Shown here in pieces: positions 29,950-43,700 of a stretch of 64,000 nucleotides of DNA. This stretch comes from Nansenia antarctica (Eukaryota > Chordata > Actinopteri > Argentiniformes > Microstomatidae). A program made the position numbers and the translations under genes. The notes below the pieces were generated by a model. It ran no database searches. It had not been told where the DNA came from and saw nothing but the letters and a program-made list of their open reading frames with translations. Each line of letters begins with the position of its first letter. Within the stretch, counting starts at the first letter, position 1. Location: contig OZ022347.1 in NCBI GenBank assembly GCA_963989245.1, forward strand, positions 3,844,448-3,908,447. The letters run 5' to 3'.

Positions 29950-32742
29950 GATCCTTAGCTAATAAGTCTCTCTTAATCAACGACTTGATTAGCTCCTATG
30001 AACTAGATTTCTTATTTATCACTGAGACCTGGTTAGATAAAGATAACAAGACACCAATTCTTATTGAGTCAGCACCCCCCAATTTTAGAACCTTAGATGT
30101 CGTTAGATCCCACAAAAAAGGTGGTGGAATCGCCTCTTTCTTCCGAGACAGTTTTAACTGCAAACAGAAATCCTTCGGGGAATTTTTATCATTTGAATAT
30201 CTTTCAGTTGTTTTTAAATGTTCCACTCGAATTCTTTTTATACTTTTATACAGACCACCCCAATACTCTACTAGCTTCTTTAATGAACTTACAGAGCTTC
30301 TCTCCATCATTACTACTGAATTTAATGGTCTGATCATTGCTGGTGATTTCAATATTCATGTAGATAACTCAGAGGACAACAAAGCCAAAGAACTCTCTGT
30401 TCTGTTAGATGTTTTTGAACTTCAACAACATGTGAACCTCCCTACTCATAATCGAGGTCACACTCTGGACCTTATCATCACCAAAGGCCTAGATATTTCA
30501 AATGTTGTTGTAACTGACATTGCCCTGTCTGACCACTGTTGCATATTCTTTGACGTATCTATCTTTCCTGTTATTCAAACTATGTCTAAAACTATTTCCA
30601 AACGATATATCAATGAAAAGATCAGTGCACTGTTCACACAGGCCTTTTCCCTAGCCCCCCCCCCAAACTTCTATTCCAACCTCAGTAAATGACCTTCTAC
30701 ACGATTTCAACTTAAAAATCACAAAAACCATTGATGATATTGCACCCATTAGATCCAAATGCATCTCTGGTAAGCAAAAAGCTCCCTGGAGAACTGCCCC
30801 ATCCGTAAAGACCCAAAAAAGAGAATGTCGTAAAGCAGAGCGCAGATGGAGAAAAACAAACCTTCAAGTCCACTATGATATCTATAAAGAGAATCTTCAA
30901 AACTATAACTTAGAAATAAGAAGTGCCAGGCAATCATTTTTCTCTAAGATCATAAACAATAACATCAATAATGCCCGCATCCTTTTCAGAACTGTTGACA
31001 GACTAACAAATCCCCCAACACCCATTGCTCAGGAATTTCACTCAACTAGTAAATGCAATGAGCTTGCATCCTTTTTTAACAATAAAATAGAAACCATTAG
31101 ACAAGGCATTAGGTCTTCTGTGTCAGGCATGAAAAACATGTCCCCATTAACAACCCCAAATAGGGCGGACATAACAACCATGTCACAATTTAACACCATT
31201 GATTACAAGACCCTAGATAAAATCATGTCACGTCTTAAACCATCCACCTGTGCCCTTGATGTCCTGCCAACAAGCTTTTTTAAAAACATATTTAGCTGCA
31301 TGGCAGGCGAACTAATACAAATAATTAACACCTCCCTTTCATCAGGAATCTTCCCTGAAGCCCTGAAAACTGCAGTTATTAAGCCTCTACTAAAAAAGAA
31401 TGGCCTAGACCCATTTGTACTAAACAACTACAGACCCATATCAAACCTTCCCTGTACAGGAAACATTATTGAAATGGTTGCCCACGAACAACTTAGCAAT
31501 TATTTGACCCTAAATGATCTCTTTGATGACTTTAAATCAGGCTTTCGCCCCTACATAGCACTGAAACGGCCCTTATTAAGGTCCTTAATGACATTCGCAT
31601 AAACACAGACTCCGGGAAAATCTCAGTTTTGATACTACTAGATCTTAGTGCTGCCTTTGACACTGTAGACCATGACATTCTAATAGATAGACTAAAAACC
31701 TGGGTATGACTTTCAGGCACTGCCCTAAACTGGTTTAGATCCTACCTACAGGACAGAAGCTACTATGTCTCCATTGGCAACTTTGTATCTGACCAAATTA
31801 AAATGACATGTGGGGTTCCCCAAGGCTCAATCCTTGGCCCCCTTCTATTCAATCTCTACATGCTTCCATTGGGACACATCATAAAAAATAACAAAATTGC
31901 CTACCACAACTATGCGGATGACACTCAAATCTACATAGCCCTCTCACCGAACGACTATAGTCCACATTGACAATCTCTGTAATTGCATTGAGCAAATAAA
32001 CGCCTGGATGACACAAAACTTCCTCCAACTAAACAAGGACAAAACAGAGATAATTGTATTCGGTGCACCTGACAAAAGATCGAAAGTCAGTGCAAAACTT
32101 GATTCTCTCTCTCTTCACACTAAAAAACAGGTCAGAAATCTTGGTGTAATTCTAGACTCCGATCTAAACTTCAACAGCCACATAAACTCAATAACTAAAT
32201 CAGCCTACTATCACCTGAAAAACATAACAAGAATGAGAGGTTTCATGTCCAAGCAAGATCTTGAAAAACTCATCCATGCATTTGTTTCGAGTAGACTTGA
32301 TTATTGTAATGGTCTACTAAGAGGCCTATCTAAAGGAGCTGTTCGTAAATTGCAGCTCATCCAAAACACCGCTGCTAGGGTCCTAACAAAAACAAAGAAA
32401 TTTGAACACATTACACCAATCCTGAGATCCCTGCACTGGCTACCAGTCTCTCAGAGAATTGAATTCAAAATCCTCCTAATTACATACAAATCACAAAATG
32501 GTCTTGGACCAAAATACATATCAGATCTCCTCCCACCCTATATTCCCGCAAGGTCCCTAAGGTCAGCTGAGACAAATCAGCTAATAATTCCAAGAGTAAA
32601 AACAAAACACGGTGCAGCAGCTTTCAGTCACGCTGCTGCATGCTCCTGGAACAAACTCCCTGAAGAAATCAAACAGGCCCAAACCCTTAAAATATTTAAA
32701 TCTAAGCTAAAAACCTTCATGTTTTGCACCAGTTATGATTAA
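29950..32742 (+). pseudogene. L2 ORF2, endonuclease-reverse transcriptase, multiply broken
   Basis: Endonuclease: FITETWLDKD, GLIIAGDFNIHVDNSEDN, LDLIITKG, SDHCCIFF. The RT starts after a frameshift at a 10-C run (30655-30664) and includes NYRPISNLP, LLDLSAAFDTVDH (catalytic), CGVPQGSILGPLLF and YADDTQIYI (catalytic Asp pair), then the long C-terminal region ending MFCTSYD. Breaks are the C-run frameshift, a frameshift near 31550, a TGA at about 31687 within WV*LSGTALNWF, and stops near 31970. With two intact catalytic boxes but at least four lesions, it is recognisable but dead. Confidence 0.9.
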
Positions 32743-33428
32743 ACACAAACACTTCTATCAATGTCTTTTTTCCATTAACTATTGTCTTTTTAAATGTTTT
32801 ATCTATTTACTTCTTATATTTGCTTTTATTCATTGTAATTTTTATTTTCTTATGCTCCTCTTGCTGTATTTTTAAATAATGCATGTAAAGCACTTTGAAT
32901 TGCCCCTGTTGTATGAAATGTGCTATACAAATAAACTTGCCTTGCCTTGCCTTGCCTATAATAAATAAATAAATACACCAATTACAATTACATTGGGAAT
33001 AGACTTTTTCTCTTCTTCCCATCTCTGGCAGCTGCTTATAATCGCAGGAGAGCACTGGCTCTTCTTTTACTCCTCCAAAGGCTTCAGAGAAGATGGTGGG
33101 TTCATCCCTTGAACCAGAGGAGAAGAGAGCAGGGAGCTTTCTATCATCTGGTCCAAGAGCTCCAGCTGGATGAACAAAGGTACCGGCCCCGGGAGTACTT
33201 TCGGATGACCCCTAACCAGATGGACCACCTGCTCGCCATAGCTGGCCCTGCACTTAGAAGAATCAACACAAAGTACAGGGACTCCATAGAGCCAGCGCAA
33301 CGGCTGGCAGTGACTTTGAGGTAACAATGGCCAATTTTATTATCAATAAATACTTACAAATAGGTAGAACATACCGGTATTTAGATTATATAGCAGTGAA
33401 ATACACTTTGAACACTGTAGCCCGCAAC

Positions 33429-33656
33429 CTCAGCAAATATGTTCAAGTCAAGACTAAAAACGTTGCTCATTATGTTAGCATGTTAGACAAGTTTGCCCAC
33501 ATAGAAGCACAAAAAAAGCAGAAAAAAATATTGCCTTTAATTGACTAAATAATTAAGTTAAGATTATAAAACCCCATCCTTTTAATATTGCATTTAAGTT
33601 AAGTCAGACTCTGGTTTTGTGCTTCTATTTGGGCAAACTCGTCTAACATGCTAACA
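33429..33656. repeat. Inverted duplication of the MADF 3' end mixed with LINE tail
   Basis: 33472-33511 and 33617-33656 are near-perfect inverted copies (GTTAGCATGTTAGACAAG and its complement with one change, and more). The left copy reads VSMLDKFAHIEAQ on the plus strand, the right copy VSMLDEFAQIEAQ on the minus strand. Between and before them are pieces of a LINE 3' end (CCTCAGCAAATATGTTCAAG; TTTTAATATTGC twice) that match 52303-52400 but in scrambled order. A transcript could form a ~40-bp stem. Confidence 0.85.
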
Positions 33657-36600
33657 ATGCGCAAACGCGCAACACGTCTCCCCCTGAGGCTCAAACTATT
33701 CAGCATAGGAACAATACTCATAGCAAAGTAGTACATCTCATCATTCTCTTGAGGCACATGTGGAGGCTGGGATGGTTCCTCTAGTATCTTTAGCAGTCTG
33801 GCTTCTGTGTCACCTAGGGTTGGTATTGATGTTGATGAGGAAGTTGCTCTGCGCCTTTTCTGTCCTGTAAAGGCCAGTCTGCGAGTTGAACTGGGCGGGA
33901 GTTGACTGGGTGGTGGACTCTGTCCTCTGGTTTCCGGTTCTTCATACCTTGCAGATATGCCTACATCACTATCACATTACATTTACATTAGTAATTTAGC
34001 AGATGCTTTTATCCAAAGCGACTTACAATAATTGCATTTAATGTAGGAAGACGGTGTACTACTATTCGCCAGAACTCACTCGTGCACAGGAAGGAGACAG
34101 GAAGGCGATGTTTCAGTCTCCCATGAACATTGAGGTTCATTGAGGTTCAAGTTGCCATTTGAACTACAAATGGGGAGAAAAATCATGTATATTACTATTT
34201 GTATACATTATAACATAATAGCCAGCATGGAAGTTAAATGAACACATATTTGAGTTAAGTATAACATTAGGCTAACTAATAGCTCACGTCCGAGTTTGTT
34301 GATGAGGTATCACAAATGCCATGGCCTTCTCGTATTTCCACTCCCTCTGTGCAATTGCAGCCGAGCCACTGGGGAGACTTTTTTGCTTGTTTTTGAACTT
34401 GCTGAATTGGTCCCTGAGTGATCTCCATCTCTCTTTGCATTCAGCACCTGTTGGTTGAAACATAATGGTTAGATGTTCATGAATTTGTTAGGGGTGTAAC
34501 GATACATCGATTCACATTGATGCATCGATTCATTGACTAACGATCTGATTACATCGACGCAATGTAAAAACATCGATCTATATCGTCATCTTAAAGATAC
34601 ACCTTTATTTTGAAATGGCACATTCTGCGTGACTGTCACCATTTCCGTGCAGCGCGCGACTAGCAGCGGCAAACTACAAAGTCAAAGAGCGCTGCACACT
34701 GTGCAGGTCAAGTCATGGCGAGTAGCAGGGATAACGACGACAAAATTCGCTCTCCTCTCGGTAATAAGTCGGCGGTCTGGAAATATTTCGGATTCCGCAG
34801 CAAAGACGGCTCTACAGACAAAACACTCACCATATGCAAACTATGCCAGTGCGAATTGAAATACTCGGGAAACACTACAAACTTGGCCGCGCACCTAAAG
34901 AAAAAACACAATATTGACCCGCATGCTAGTGCTAACGCTAGCTCCAGCGTTGAGCACTTTCTTTCAGCAAAAACTGAACAACAACTCCAAAAGAGCGACG
35001 AGTATCACAAGTGCCATTTCATATTTTATTTGCAAAGATATGAGACCTTACTGTGTTGTCGAGAATGATGGCTTTCGTGAACTACTGCACACTCTGGAGC
35101 CGAAATACAAAATACCATCAAGACAGCACTTCAGTGAAACGTGCATACCGAGACTGTACACTCAAGTAAAAGACGAAGTTAAACGTGAGTTATTGCATGC
35201 AGACAGAGTCGCTATCACCACAGATGGGTGGACGTCATGTACAACACAAGCCTACGTAACTGTAACCTGCCATCATATTGACAACGACTGGCAAATGAAG
35301 AATTATGTTCTGCAGACACGGATTTTGGACGACGCACACACAGGAGTAAATCTTGGCACAGTTTTGAAGGAGGCATGCGTGGAGTGGAATATAAGCGACA
35401 AAAACCCAGCGCTTGTAACGGATAATGCCAGCAACATGTCCTTCGCCGGAGTAGAGGCAAGTCTTTCACCACACATAAAATGCTTCGGGCACACTATTAA
35501 CTTGTCCACACAGAAAGCCCTGAAATGCGCTGCTGCTGCGCGTCTTTTGGGCAGAGTGAGACGGGTCGTGTCATTTTTCCACCGCAGCACAGTGGCGACC
35601 TCGCTGTTGAAAGAGAAGCAGAAGTTGCTCGGACTTCCAGAACACAAGCTAAAACAAGACGTAATCACACGCTGGAACAGTTCGTTTGAAATGTTGGAAC
35701 GGTTTCTGGAGCAACAAGCTGCAGTGTGTGCTTCACTCCTGGACAGAAAACTGAGGAAAGGTGCAAATGACGTGCATACACTCAGCGAAGGAGACATCAC
35801 TGCAGCTGAAGACTTGGTTAAGCTACTCGGACCAGTGAAAAGTGCAACCACCATCATGTGTGAGGAAAAGCAGCCCACATTGTCAATGATTGCACCACTC
35901 AAAGCTAAGTTGCTGGAGCATTTCAATATCTCTATGGAGGAAGACTCCACTTTATTGAAAGAGATGAAGCAGACGATGGCCCAGGAGCTTCAGCAGCGAT
36001 ATGTGGACGTGCATGAAGTCCTGCTGAGAGCATCTGCCTTAGACGCAAGGTTCAAGAAGCTGCCATTCCTACGTGAGGAGGAGAGAGATGCAACTTTCCA
36101 GTGTCTCATACAAGAGGCTGCAGAGCTGTGGGACAAGAAAGTAAGATTTATTTTTATTTTTGTTGGTAGAAAAACTATTAATCATGAATATATTAATTAC
36201 TTTTTTCAATTGTTGACATGATTTACATTTGCTTTTGTGTGTGTGTGTAATCTACAGAATGGCACAGTGGCACAGGTTGAGAATACACCTCCTCACTCAT
36301 CTGATGACCCAACACCACCTCACTGTGATGACCCAACCTCTGATCAACCTGACTTGGTGCCTGCTTTCCAGGTTCAAGCTCCTGAACAAGGTGTGTTTCC
36401 TTTGTGTGGACAGTAGGGATGGACGGTTTCCAATTATTGAAACCGAAAAACCGTCAAAGACTAAAACCGGGGTTTTCCGGTTAACCGAAAAAAACTTTAA
36501 AAAAAAAAGAAAAGAAAAAGAAAAAAGATCGCCAATTTCAAATAATTGAGCCCTACTGCTACAATACACATGTCGAACACCATTAAAACACCGTAAGCAC

Positions 36601-37709
36601 AGTCGCAACACATTTAGGCTACTTAGTTTCACAAATATAAGTGGAAAGGCAGACTTTTGTAAGCTACACCATACATGAAAACACATGAACACATGATCAT
36701 CTCTTGGAACAGCGTCTTCATTGAATGAACTGCTTTCTCAATATCTTGGTTCTTAGACAAAGTTTCAGCTGCTGCTCAATGTATTTAAATATTTGAATAC
36801 TGCTCAATAATCACTGAAATATTAGACTTAGAATTATGCAGTGAACATACTTAAAGCTTTTCATAAAAACCACATGCCGCGAGACTGACTCGTCCTGAAC
36901 TGTCGTAAGTCAATCAACAAAGAATGCCCCATCAAAATAAAAGTGCCCATGGTAGAGCTGTCAAAATAGAGCTTTCAAAATAAATGTACTAATACAGATA
37001 GAGATAAATACAGAACTACCTTTGCGTCACTAAGTGTCTTCTGAGACATGCGTTCTGTCATCACTTTCAGTAGCGCCTTCACACACAGTGGCGCTGTGCA
37101 CAAACACTCTTGATCCGTATAGCTCTTGTTTTATTATATTGTGGTTTAGTAAATACTGCACTTGGAGTTACATTCAATGCATGATTTGTGCTATAGAACA
37201 TAAATAAAGTTTGATTGATTGATTGATATCAAATCAAATCACATTTTATTTCTATAGCGCATTTCTCACAAAAGTGACCCAATGCGCTTTACAGAGAGCA
37301 GCGAAAATGATCTTATTAAATGTAAGCGAGTAATTGTAAAAAACCTTTCCCATCTACCAATAACTGAAGGCAACTATCTTTCCCATAGAGTGATTCGTTA
37401 CCCTTAAATATAATCCCAATTAGATATTAATCCTCAGTTATTCTTCACAACTGACCAAACCTCTCACTCATTGCGCGGCAGATTCAGACTGTATCATTGT
37501 TATTTTCACACACGACAAACATGTGACATGTTCCAGTTTTATTCTTTAAAAAATTAATAATAATCCGGTTTCAGACGGTTTTGATAAAAAACCGTTTCTA
37601 TTTTTATAAACCCCGGTTTTCGGTATAACCGAAAAACCGTCCATCCCTAGTGGACAGTGTTTGATTCAGTGTCATAGACAAGTGAATGAGATAATTAACA
37701 ATAAGCTTA

Positions 37710-37748
<39 letters not shown>

Positions 37749-40700
37749 CAATCAGTCAGTCACTCAATCACTCGCCCACACACTAACTCACTCACTCACT
37801 CACTGTGTTTGATTCAATGTCATAGACAAGTGAATGAGTTCATTAACATTAAGCGTATGTGTTTGGAGTGTACAAACAAGACATTTTGCCCGCCTAAATA
37901 TTTAAATCTTGTGTTCTGTGTCATTTTAGATTATGTCCCAACCTCCAAGAGGTCAAAGGCACTTGAGGATCTCTTTGGTGACACCTTCTTCACTGTGGAC
38001 CCTAGCCAGACTGTCAAGACCTCCAGAGAGCTAGCCCAAGCTGAAGTGGCTAAGTATAAAGACACTGCATCTTTGATGCTGGGAGGTAGTGCGTTAGAGT
38101 GGTGGAAGAGTCATCAGACTGAGCTCCCCCTCCTGGCCAGCCTCGCCAAAACGTACCTATGCATCCCTGGTACCAGTGTACCCTCTGAGTGCGTCTTTAG
38201 CACTGCAGGTGACATTGTGCGTTCAGAGCGTAGTGTTTTGTCTCCTGAACATGTTGATTTTTTAAAGAAAAACCTCCCAAAGAAGAACACTGGAGGATAT
38301 ACTTAGTGATCTGTCAATATGCACTAAGAATGCGGAATTGTTTACATTTGTTTTGTTCTCCAGCTGAAATTGCTTATTTTGGTTAAGAAGAATGTATATA
38401 AGATGTACTGCACTGTACTGCATTTGCACTTATTATTTATTATTATTTTATTATTATTTATTATTATTGCACAAATATACTGTAGGTTAAATGGTGACCT
38501 TGGTTCAGTTCTAACTGTTAAAAATACTGTGTTTATGAGACAGTAAAAAAGTGAACGTTTACAAAAATCCTGCCTTAAAAAAGGGGGGACAAGTTCTTCC
38601 AGTTTTGTTTCATAGGACATTAATGTTTTAAAGCTGAATATCTCTTGTTTGTGAGACTAGTGAACGGGTCTATTTTTCTTTTTGTAACAGAAGAATACTG
38701 TATAATACAATATGATTTAAATGCTGGATACCTGGAAGAGCTCACAAATAAAATGGTCAAATCATATTCTAGTTGTTTTTGTGAGTTGATAATTGTGTTA
38801 GATTGGCATATGATATCGCGTCATATCGATCATATCGTCATATCGATCTTTAATCGAATCGAAATCGTATCGTGACTGACATTGTGATATCGTCAAACAT
38901 TGTATCGTCATACAAACAAATCGATATAATATCGTATCGTGATGAAGCTGGTGATTTACACCCCTAGAATTTGTGTACTTAAAGAATGTACTAATATCCT
39001 GTCTTTGCACACAGGTTCCTGGCAACTGGCGAGACCTTTGCAAGCCTAGCCTACAGCTACCGCCTAGGACGAAAGACCGTGGCAATGAGCATATATATGA
39101 CGTGTGACTAGGGCTGCAACGATTAGTCGACATAATCGACGACGTCGATCATAAAAACTCGTCGATGTGGAATTTTTGTGTCGACGCATCGCATATTATT
39201 TTTTATTTTTTTTAAAGTTTATATTTGCACTTTCATTTGTATTATTTAATTTATTTATTATTTATTTTGTTTCATTGAAACAGAGATTGATTATTGTATG
39301 TATTAAATGTTTTGGAAGGTCCAAATTCAAATATTTCATGAGTCATTATTTGAATTTGCAATGGGAACGTATGTTAAGACAGAGAGACTGGACAACAGGG
39401 TGACATTCACAGGTGTGCAGACTTGAGAAGGTGAGGTACAACATGCACTGGAGCCCGCGGCCACTGCCGCGGCCACACGACTAATCGCGACTAATCGGAA
39501 AAATAATCGACAGATTAGTCGACTACCAAAATAATCGTTAGTTGCAGCCCTACGTGTGACGCCATCATTGAATCGATGATGGAGACAGAAATGCCCACGC
39601 CAACAGAGGATGCCTGGAAGGACATAGCGAAACGTTTTTGGTCGAGATGGAACTTTCCAAATTGCCTAGGAGCTATCGATGGCAAGCATGTTCTTATACA
39701 GGCACCTCCAAACTCTGGAAGCCTTTTTTTAAATTACAAAAACACTTTTTCTATTGTTTTACTGGCCCTGGTTGACGCAGACTACAGGTTCCGGGTCATC
39801 CAAGTAGGAGGCTACGGCGGGAACAGTGATTCTGGGATTTATTCAGAGTCAAGGCTCGGGAAGGGGATGGAAGCGGGAACACTGAATGTTCCCAGGAAGA
39901 CCCCCCTGCCAGGCTCTGGTGAACTGGGGGAAATGCCTTATGTCATGGTGGGAGATGCTGCGTTTCCCCTCAGGACCTATCTCATGAGGCCTTATCCAGG
40001 GAAAGATCTGCCCAAGGAGAAGGGGGTGTTTAACTACAGATTATCCAGGGCGAGGATGGTCGTTGAAGGTGCCTTTGGCATCCTTGCTGCTAGGTGGAGG
40101 GCACTTTATACAAGGCTCAACATGCTGCCAGCACATGTAGACAAGGTGGTGCTGGCAGCATGCATCTTGCACAACTACCTACTGACCCCTCAGGAAGCCA
40201 GGGCCCTGCAGCAAGAGGCTGATGATTGTGGGCAAAGGCTGGAGCAGGCTCTGCGACTACGACTTGTTGGGGCCAATCGAGCAGGGAGGGCTGCCTACAC
40301 TGTGCAGGACATGTTTTCCACATATTTCAGTGGGGAAGGAAAAGTGTCCTGGCAAGACAGGGTTGTAAATAGAGGAAGACTGAATTGTTGAGTCAGCCTG
40401 GCTCACGCTCCCCTGCCCTCCACTTGGACTGGTTGCTGATACACACACACACTCAACACACCCGCCTACCATTCCCCGCACCCACGTTAGTGACACATAG
40501 CCTGCATTCCGCACACATAGTTTAGATACACACCCCACAACCATCCCACTAAACACACCACACACTTCACGCATTCCCCTCCCCTGTTTTTGAATAAACG
40601 CGCCCACGGGCTCCTTGCATACGCTGTCTCAGAGTCACCTCCTTGGGTCCAGTGCCAGCCAGCCTAACAGTAAACAGTATGAAACAGGTGTAGTGCTACA

Positions 40701-43700
40701 ATAATAATAATAATCCTCGCAAAAATATTACGTAATTTTCCATATAGCCTACCTAGATAATTCTCCTTTTTCCTCCAAGCAAATGCATCCATTTAGCATT
40801 ACACCACTTGTCTGAAATTATTGCTGTCCGGACTCCCCTCTTCATATGAATATGATATAGCATGAATGTTGTTCATATGGCTGGTTAGTGTTTATTGTAA
40901 ATACATACAAAATAAACGTTCATAGCAGTGTGATCTATAAACCCAAGATGGCGTCGCGCTCAGTCACGAGGCTCGGAGTGGCTTCTACGCTGGTGTTTCT
41001 TAGTGTTTTTAAGTACATTTGTATGTACACTTTTATTTTAGTACTTATAGGGAACAGTTGTGTAAATAGTACCTACAGCAGGCTCGACTTATTAGAAGTC
41101 GGCACGCAAAACGACAAGACAGTTACAGCGGAGTTCCTGAAGCAAAACAGGATATATCATGAGATCGCCCGTGTACCGGGAGAATCCTGGTACTCAGTCC
41201 CCTCCCTGAGGCGAAAACGCCGGCGGCGAGACCGTAAGCAACGACGGGGCCGCCGGGGAGGCCTGCTAGCTAGGCTAAGACGGAGCCCTGACAAACCTGC
41301 TTTGCCGAGTATTTTCCTTTCCAACGTCAGGTCCCTGACGAACAAGATGGATGAACTGAGACTACAAGTTGCTAAAAATAACATCGTGGGAGATAGCTGT
41401 GTGATTATTCTGACCGAAACCTGGCTAAATGGCACCATCGTGGACTCCGCAGTTAGCTTGGAGGGTCGGACACTACACCGGGCGGACCGCACGCAACTCA
41501 GCGGCAAGTCAAGAGGGGGTGGGATCATAATATCGACGAAGGATAGCTGGTGCTTAAACACGAAAACTGTAAGTAGCCACTGCTCCCCAGACCTGGAATA
41601 CTTGACTGTTAAATGCCGACCCACATACCTCCCGAGGGAGTTCAACGCGGTGTTCATAACATGTGTACATAGCGCCTAGCGCGGACGGTAGCCTAGCATT
41701 GGCGCGGCTATATGACATCATCAGTGGTCAACAAAGCACTGATCCACAGGCTATTCACATCATAGCAGGAGATTTCAATCATGTCGACCTGAAGGCAGTA
41801 CTACCCAAGTTCTATCAGCATGTGAAATGTGCAACAAGAGGAGAAAAAACACTGGACAAGGTATACACCAACATCAAACGTGCTTACAAGGCTAGTCCGC
41901 TAGCTCATCTAGGCATGTCTGACCATGTGTCAATCCTCCTGATCCCTGCATACACTACCATGGGGAAAAGTGCTCCCATCACCACTAAGACTGTCAGAAC
42001 CTGGCCAGAAGGGTCCGCTCCACTGCAGATCTGCCTAAATGACACCCTATGGCAGGAATATGAGCATGAGGACCTGGAACAGTACACGTCGTCGGTTCTG
42101 AACCACATAGTGAACTGCACCAACTCAGTCACCGTGGACAAACGGGTCCGGGTCTACCCCAACACGAAGCCATGGATGACTGGGAAGGTCCAAAAACTGA
42201 TCAACGAGAGAGACAACGCCTTCTTCGCAGGGAAGAGCACAACGCTGTACAGCTCCACCAGGGCCAACCTAAAGCGCGGAATCAAAGCGGCCAAGGCAGA
42301 CCACAGAGAGAAGATTGAGGAATGCCTCCTGAGCAACGACTCCAGGCGGATGTGGCAGGGGGTTCAGCAGATGACAAACTTCAGAGCCAACAGGCTCACA
42401 GCCGCAGAGGACGACCCCCTGCTGGCGGGAAAGCTGAACACCTTCTACGCCCGGTTCGACGAGGGGCGAACGGAGGTAACCGCAACACAAACACCACTCT
42501 CTCCAGCTCTCAGCAGCCTCACCCTCACAGAGCATGAAGTGAGACGCGTACTGAAGGCGGTGGACCCCAGGAAAGCCTCGGGGCCGGATGGCGTCCTGGG
42601 ACGGGTGCTGAGAGACTGCGCCGACCAGCTGGCCGGGGTTTTCACCAACATCTTTAACCAGTCCCTGTCCCAGGCCACCGTCCCACCCTGCCTGAAAACC
42701 TCAAGTATCATCCCAGTCCCGAAGAAAAGCACGGTGAGCTGCCTAAACGACTACCGCCCGGTGGCACTCACACCAATCATCATGAAGTGATGGGGTAGTG
42801 GTGGTCTAGTGCAGTGGTTCCCAACCTTTTTTGTCTTGTGTACCCCTTGAGCTGTTTTGCCATGCCAGAAGTACCCCCTCACTCATGCGTGTTGATTATT
42901 TCCAAAAATGTTCAATTAAACACTAACTTGCAAATATAACATTTATTATACAACAGTTAGTTCCGACCAAGTCATTTGATTGGACAAGAGGCATTCCATG
43001 GCATTCCATGAGTGCCGATATACAGTATAACAGCACTGGGACTTTTAACTATATCTGTATCTGTATCTGTCCACCGCACATGTGTTCTATTACAGTTTTT
43101 TCCAATTGCTAACACAATAAAATGACATGCATAGCACAATTATTTAAACTGACACACAGAGAGCAAAACCTCTTCTCGAGTCTCCAAAACTCTAAACACA
43201 TTTTCTGCTTTACACACATTTTGCTATTCAAAATGGCACTTTTTAAATGCACTAAACACGGTTCTCTGCCTAAGACACAACAATCTGACCTAAAGTCACA
43301 TGTTTGCCATTTCAAAACACTGCCATTCAAAATTAGACTACATGAGCTAATTGGTCAATACATGTGCCACCTGGCCAAACACCTCAATGGTTAATTCATT
43401 CATCACACACACACACACACACACTGCCTCGAGACAGCCAGCGAACGTCTGTGTGAAGCAGTAGCTGCTCATGCTCTGACCCGCTGCCATGACAAAGAGT
43501 TTGAAACAGTCTGTGGTTCATTGGCCGGGACTGAATGAAGTTAATCACCTTAACTGCGTCATCCATAACTGCACTTAACTCGGGGCTCATCCTTTTGCTG
43601 GCGAGTGCCTCCCGGTGAATAATACAGTGCATCCACTTAATTTGGGGGTTCACCTTCATCACACGCCCAAGCAGCCCACGCACCTTACCCTCCATCGGTA

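Larger units (their letters stand above)
27510..32957 (+). mobile_element. Near full-length L2/CR1-type LINE
   Basis: Contains ORF1 with an esterase-like domain, ORF2 with endonuclease and RT, and a 3' end of CTTGCC repeats (32937-32957). A hAT MITE interrupts ORF1 at 28283-29125. Frameshifts and stops disable both ORFs. It inserted in the Harbinger element upstream of the transposase exon at 33032. The 5' limit is set by the adjacent ATCTAAAC flank and is approximate, since no LINE TSD was recognised. Confidence 0.88.
34489..38966 (+). mobile_element. hAT element 2 (ZBED-type), full length
   Basis: 4478 bp with inverted ends TAGGGGTGTAACGAT and its counterpart ending TTACACCCCTA. It is flanked by perfect 8-bp duplications GAATTTGT (34481-34488 and 38967-38974). 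It inserted in the region shared by the transposase intron and MADF intron 1. It has sub-terminal CATCGAT/ATCGTATCG repeats, a three-exon transposase gene and a younger MITE in its second intron. Confidence 0.95.
33032..40391 (+). pseudogene. Harbinger transposase (HARBI1-like DDE), split by insertions
   Basis: Visible exons are 33032-33320 (after acceptor CTCTGGCAG, ending at donor GTAACA) and 39015-40391 (after acceptor CACACAG). The second is interrupted at 39109-39552 by a hAT MITE inside its CGTGTGAC duplication. Exon joining gives QRLAVTLR|FLATGETF in phase. Without the MITE, about 403 codons are open to the stop at 40391. The N-terminal helix-rich part has RRRWWVHPLNQRRR. The DDE triad is visible as LGAIDGKHV, MVGDAAFPL and VVEGAFGIL. 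The start codon exon was not found. Its intron contains MADF exons 2 and 3 in antisense plus hAT element 2. The MITE destroys function. Confidence 0.88.
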
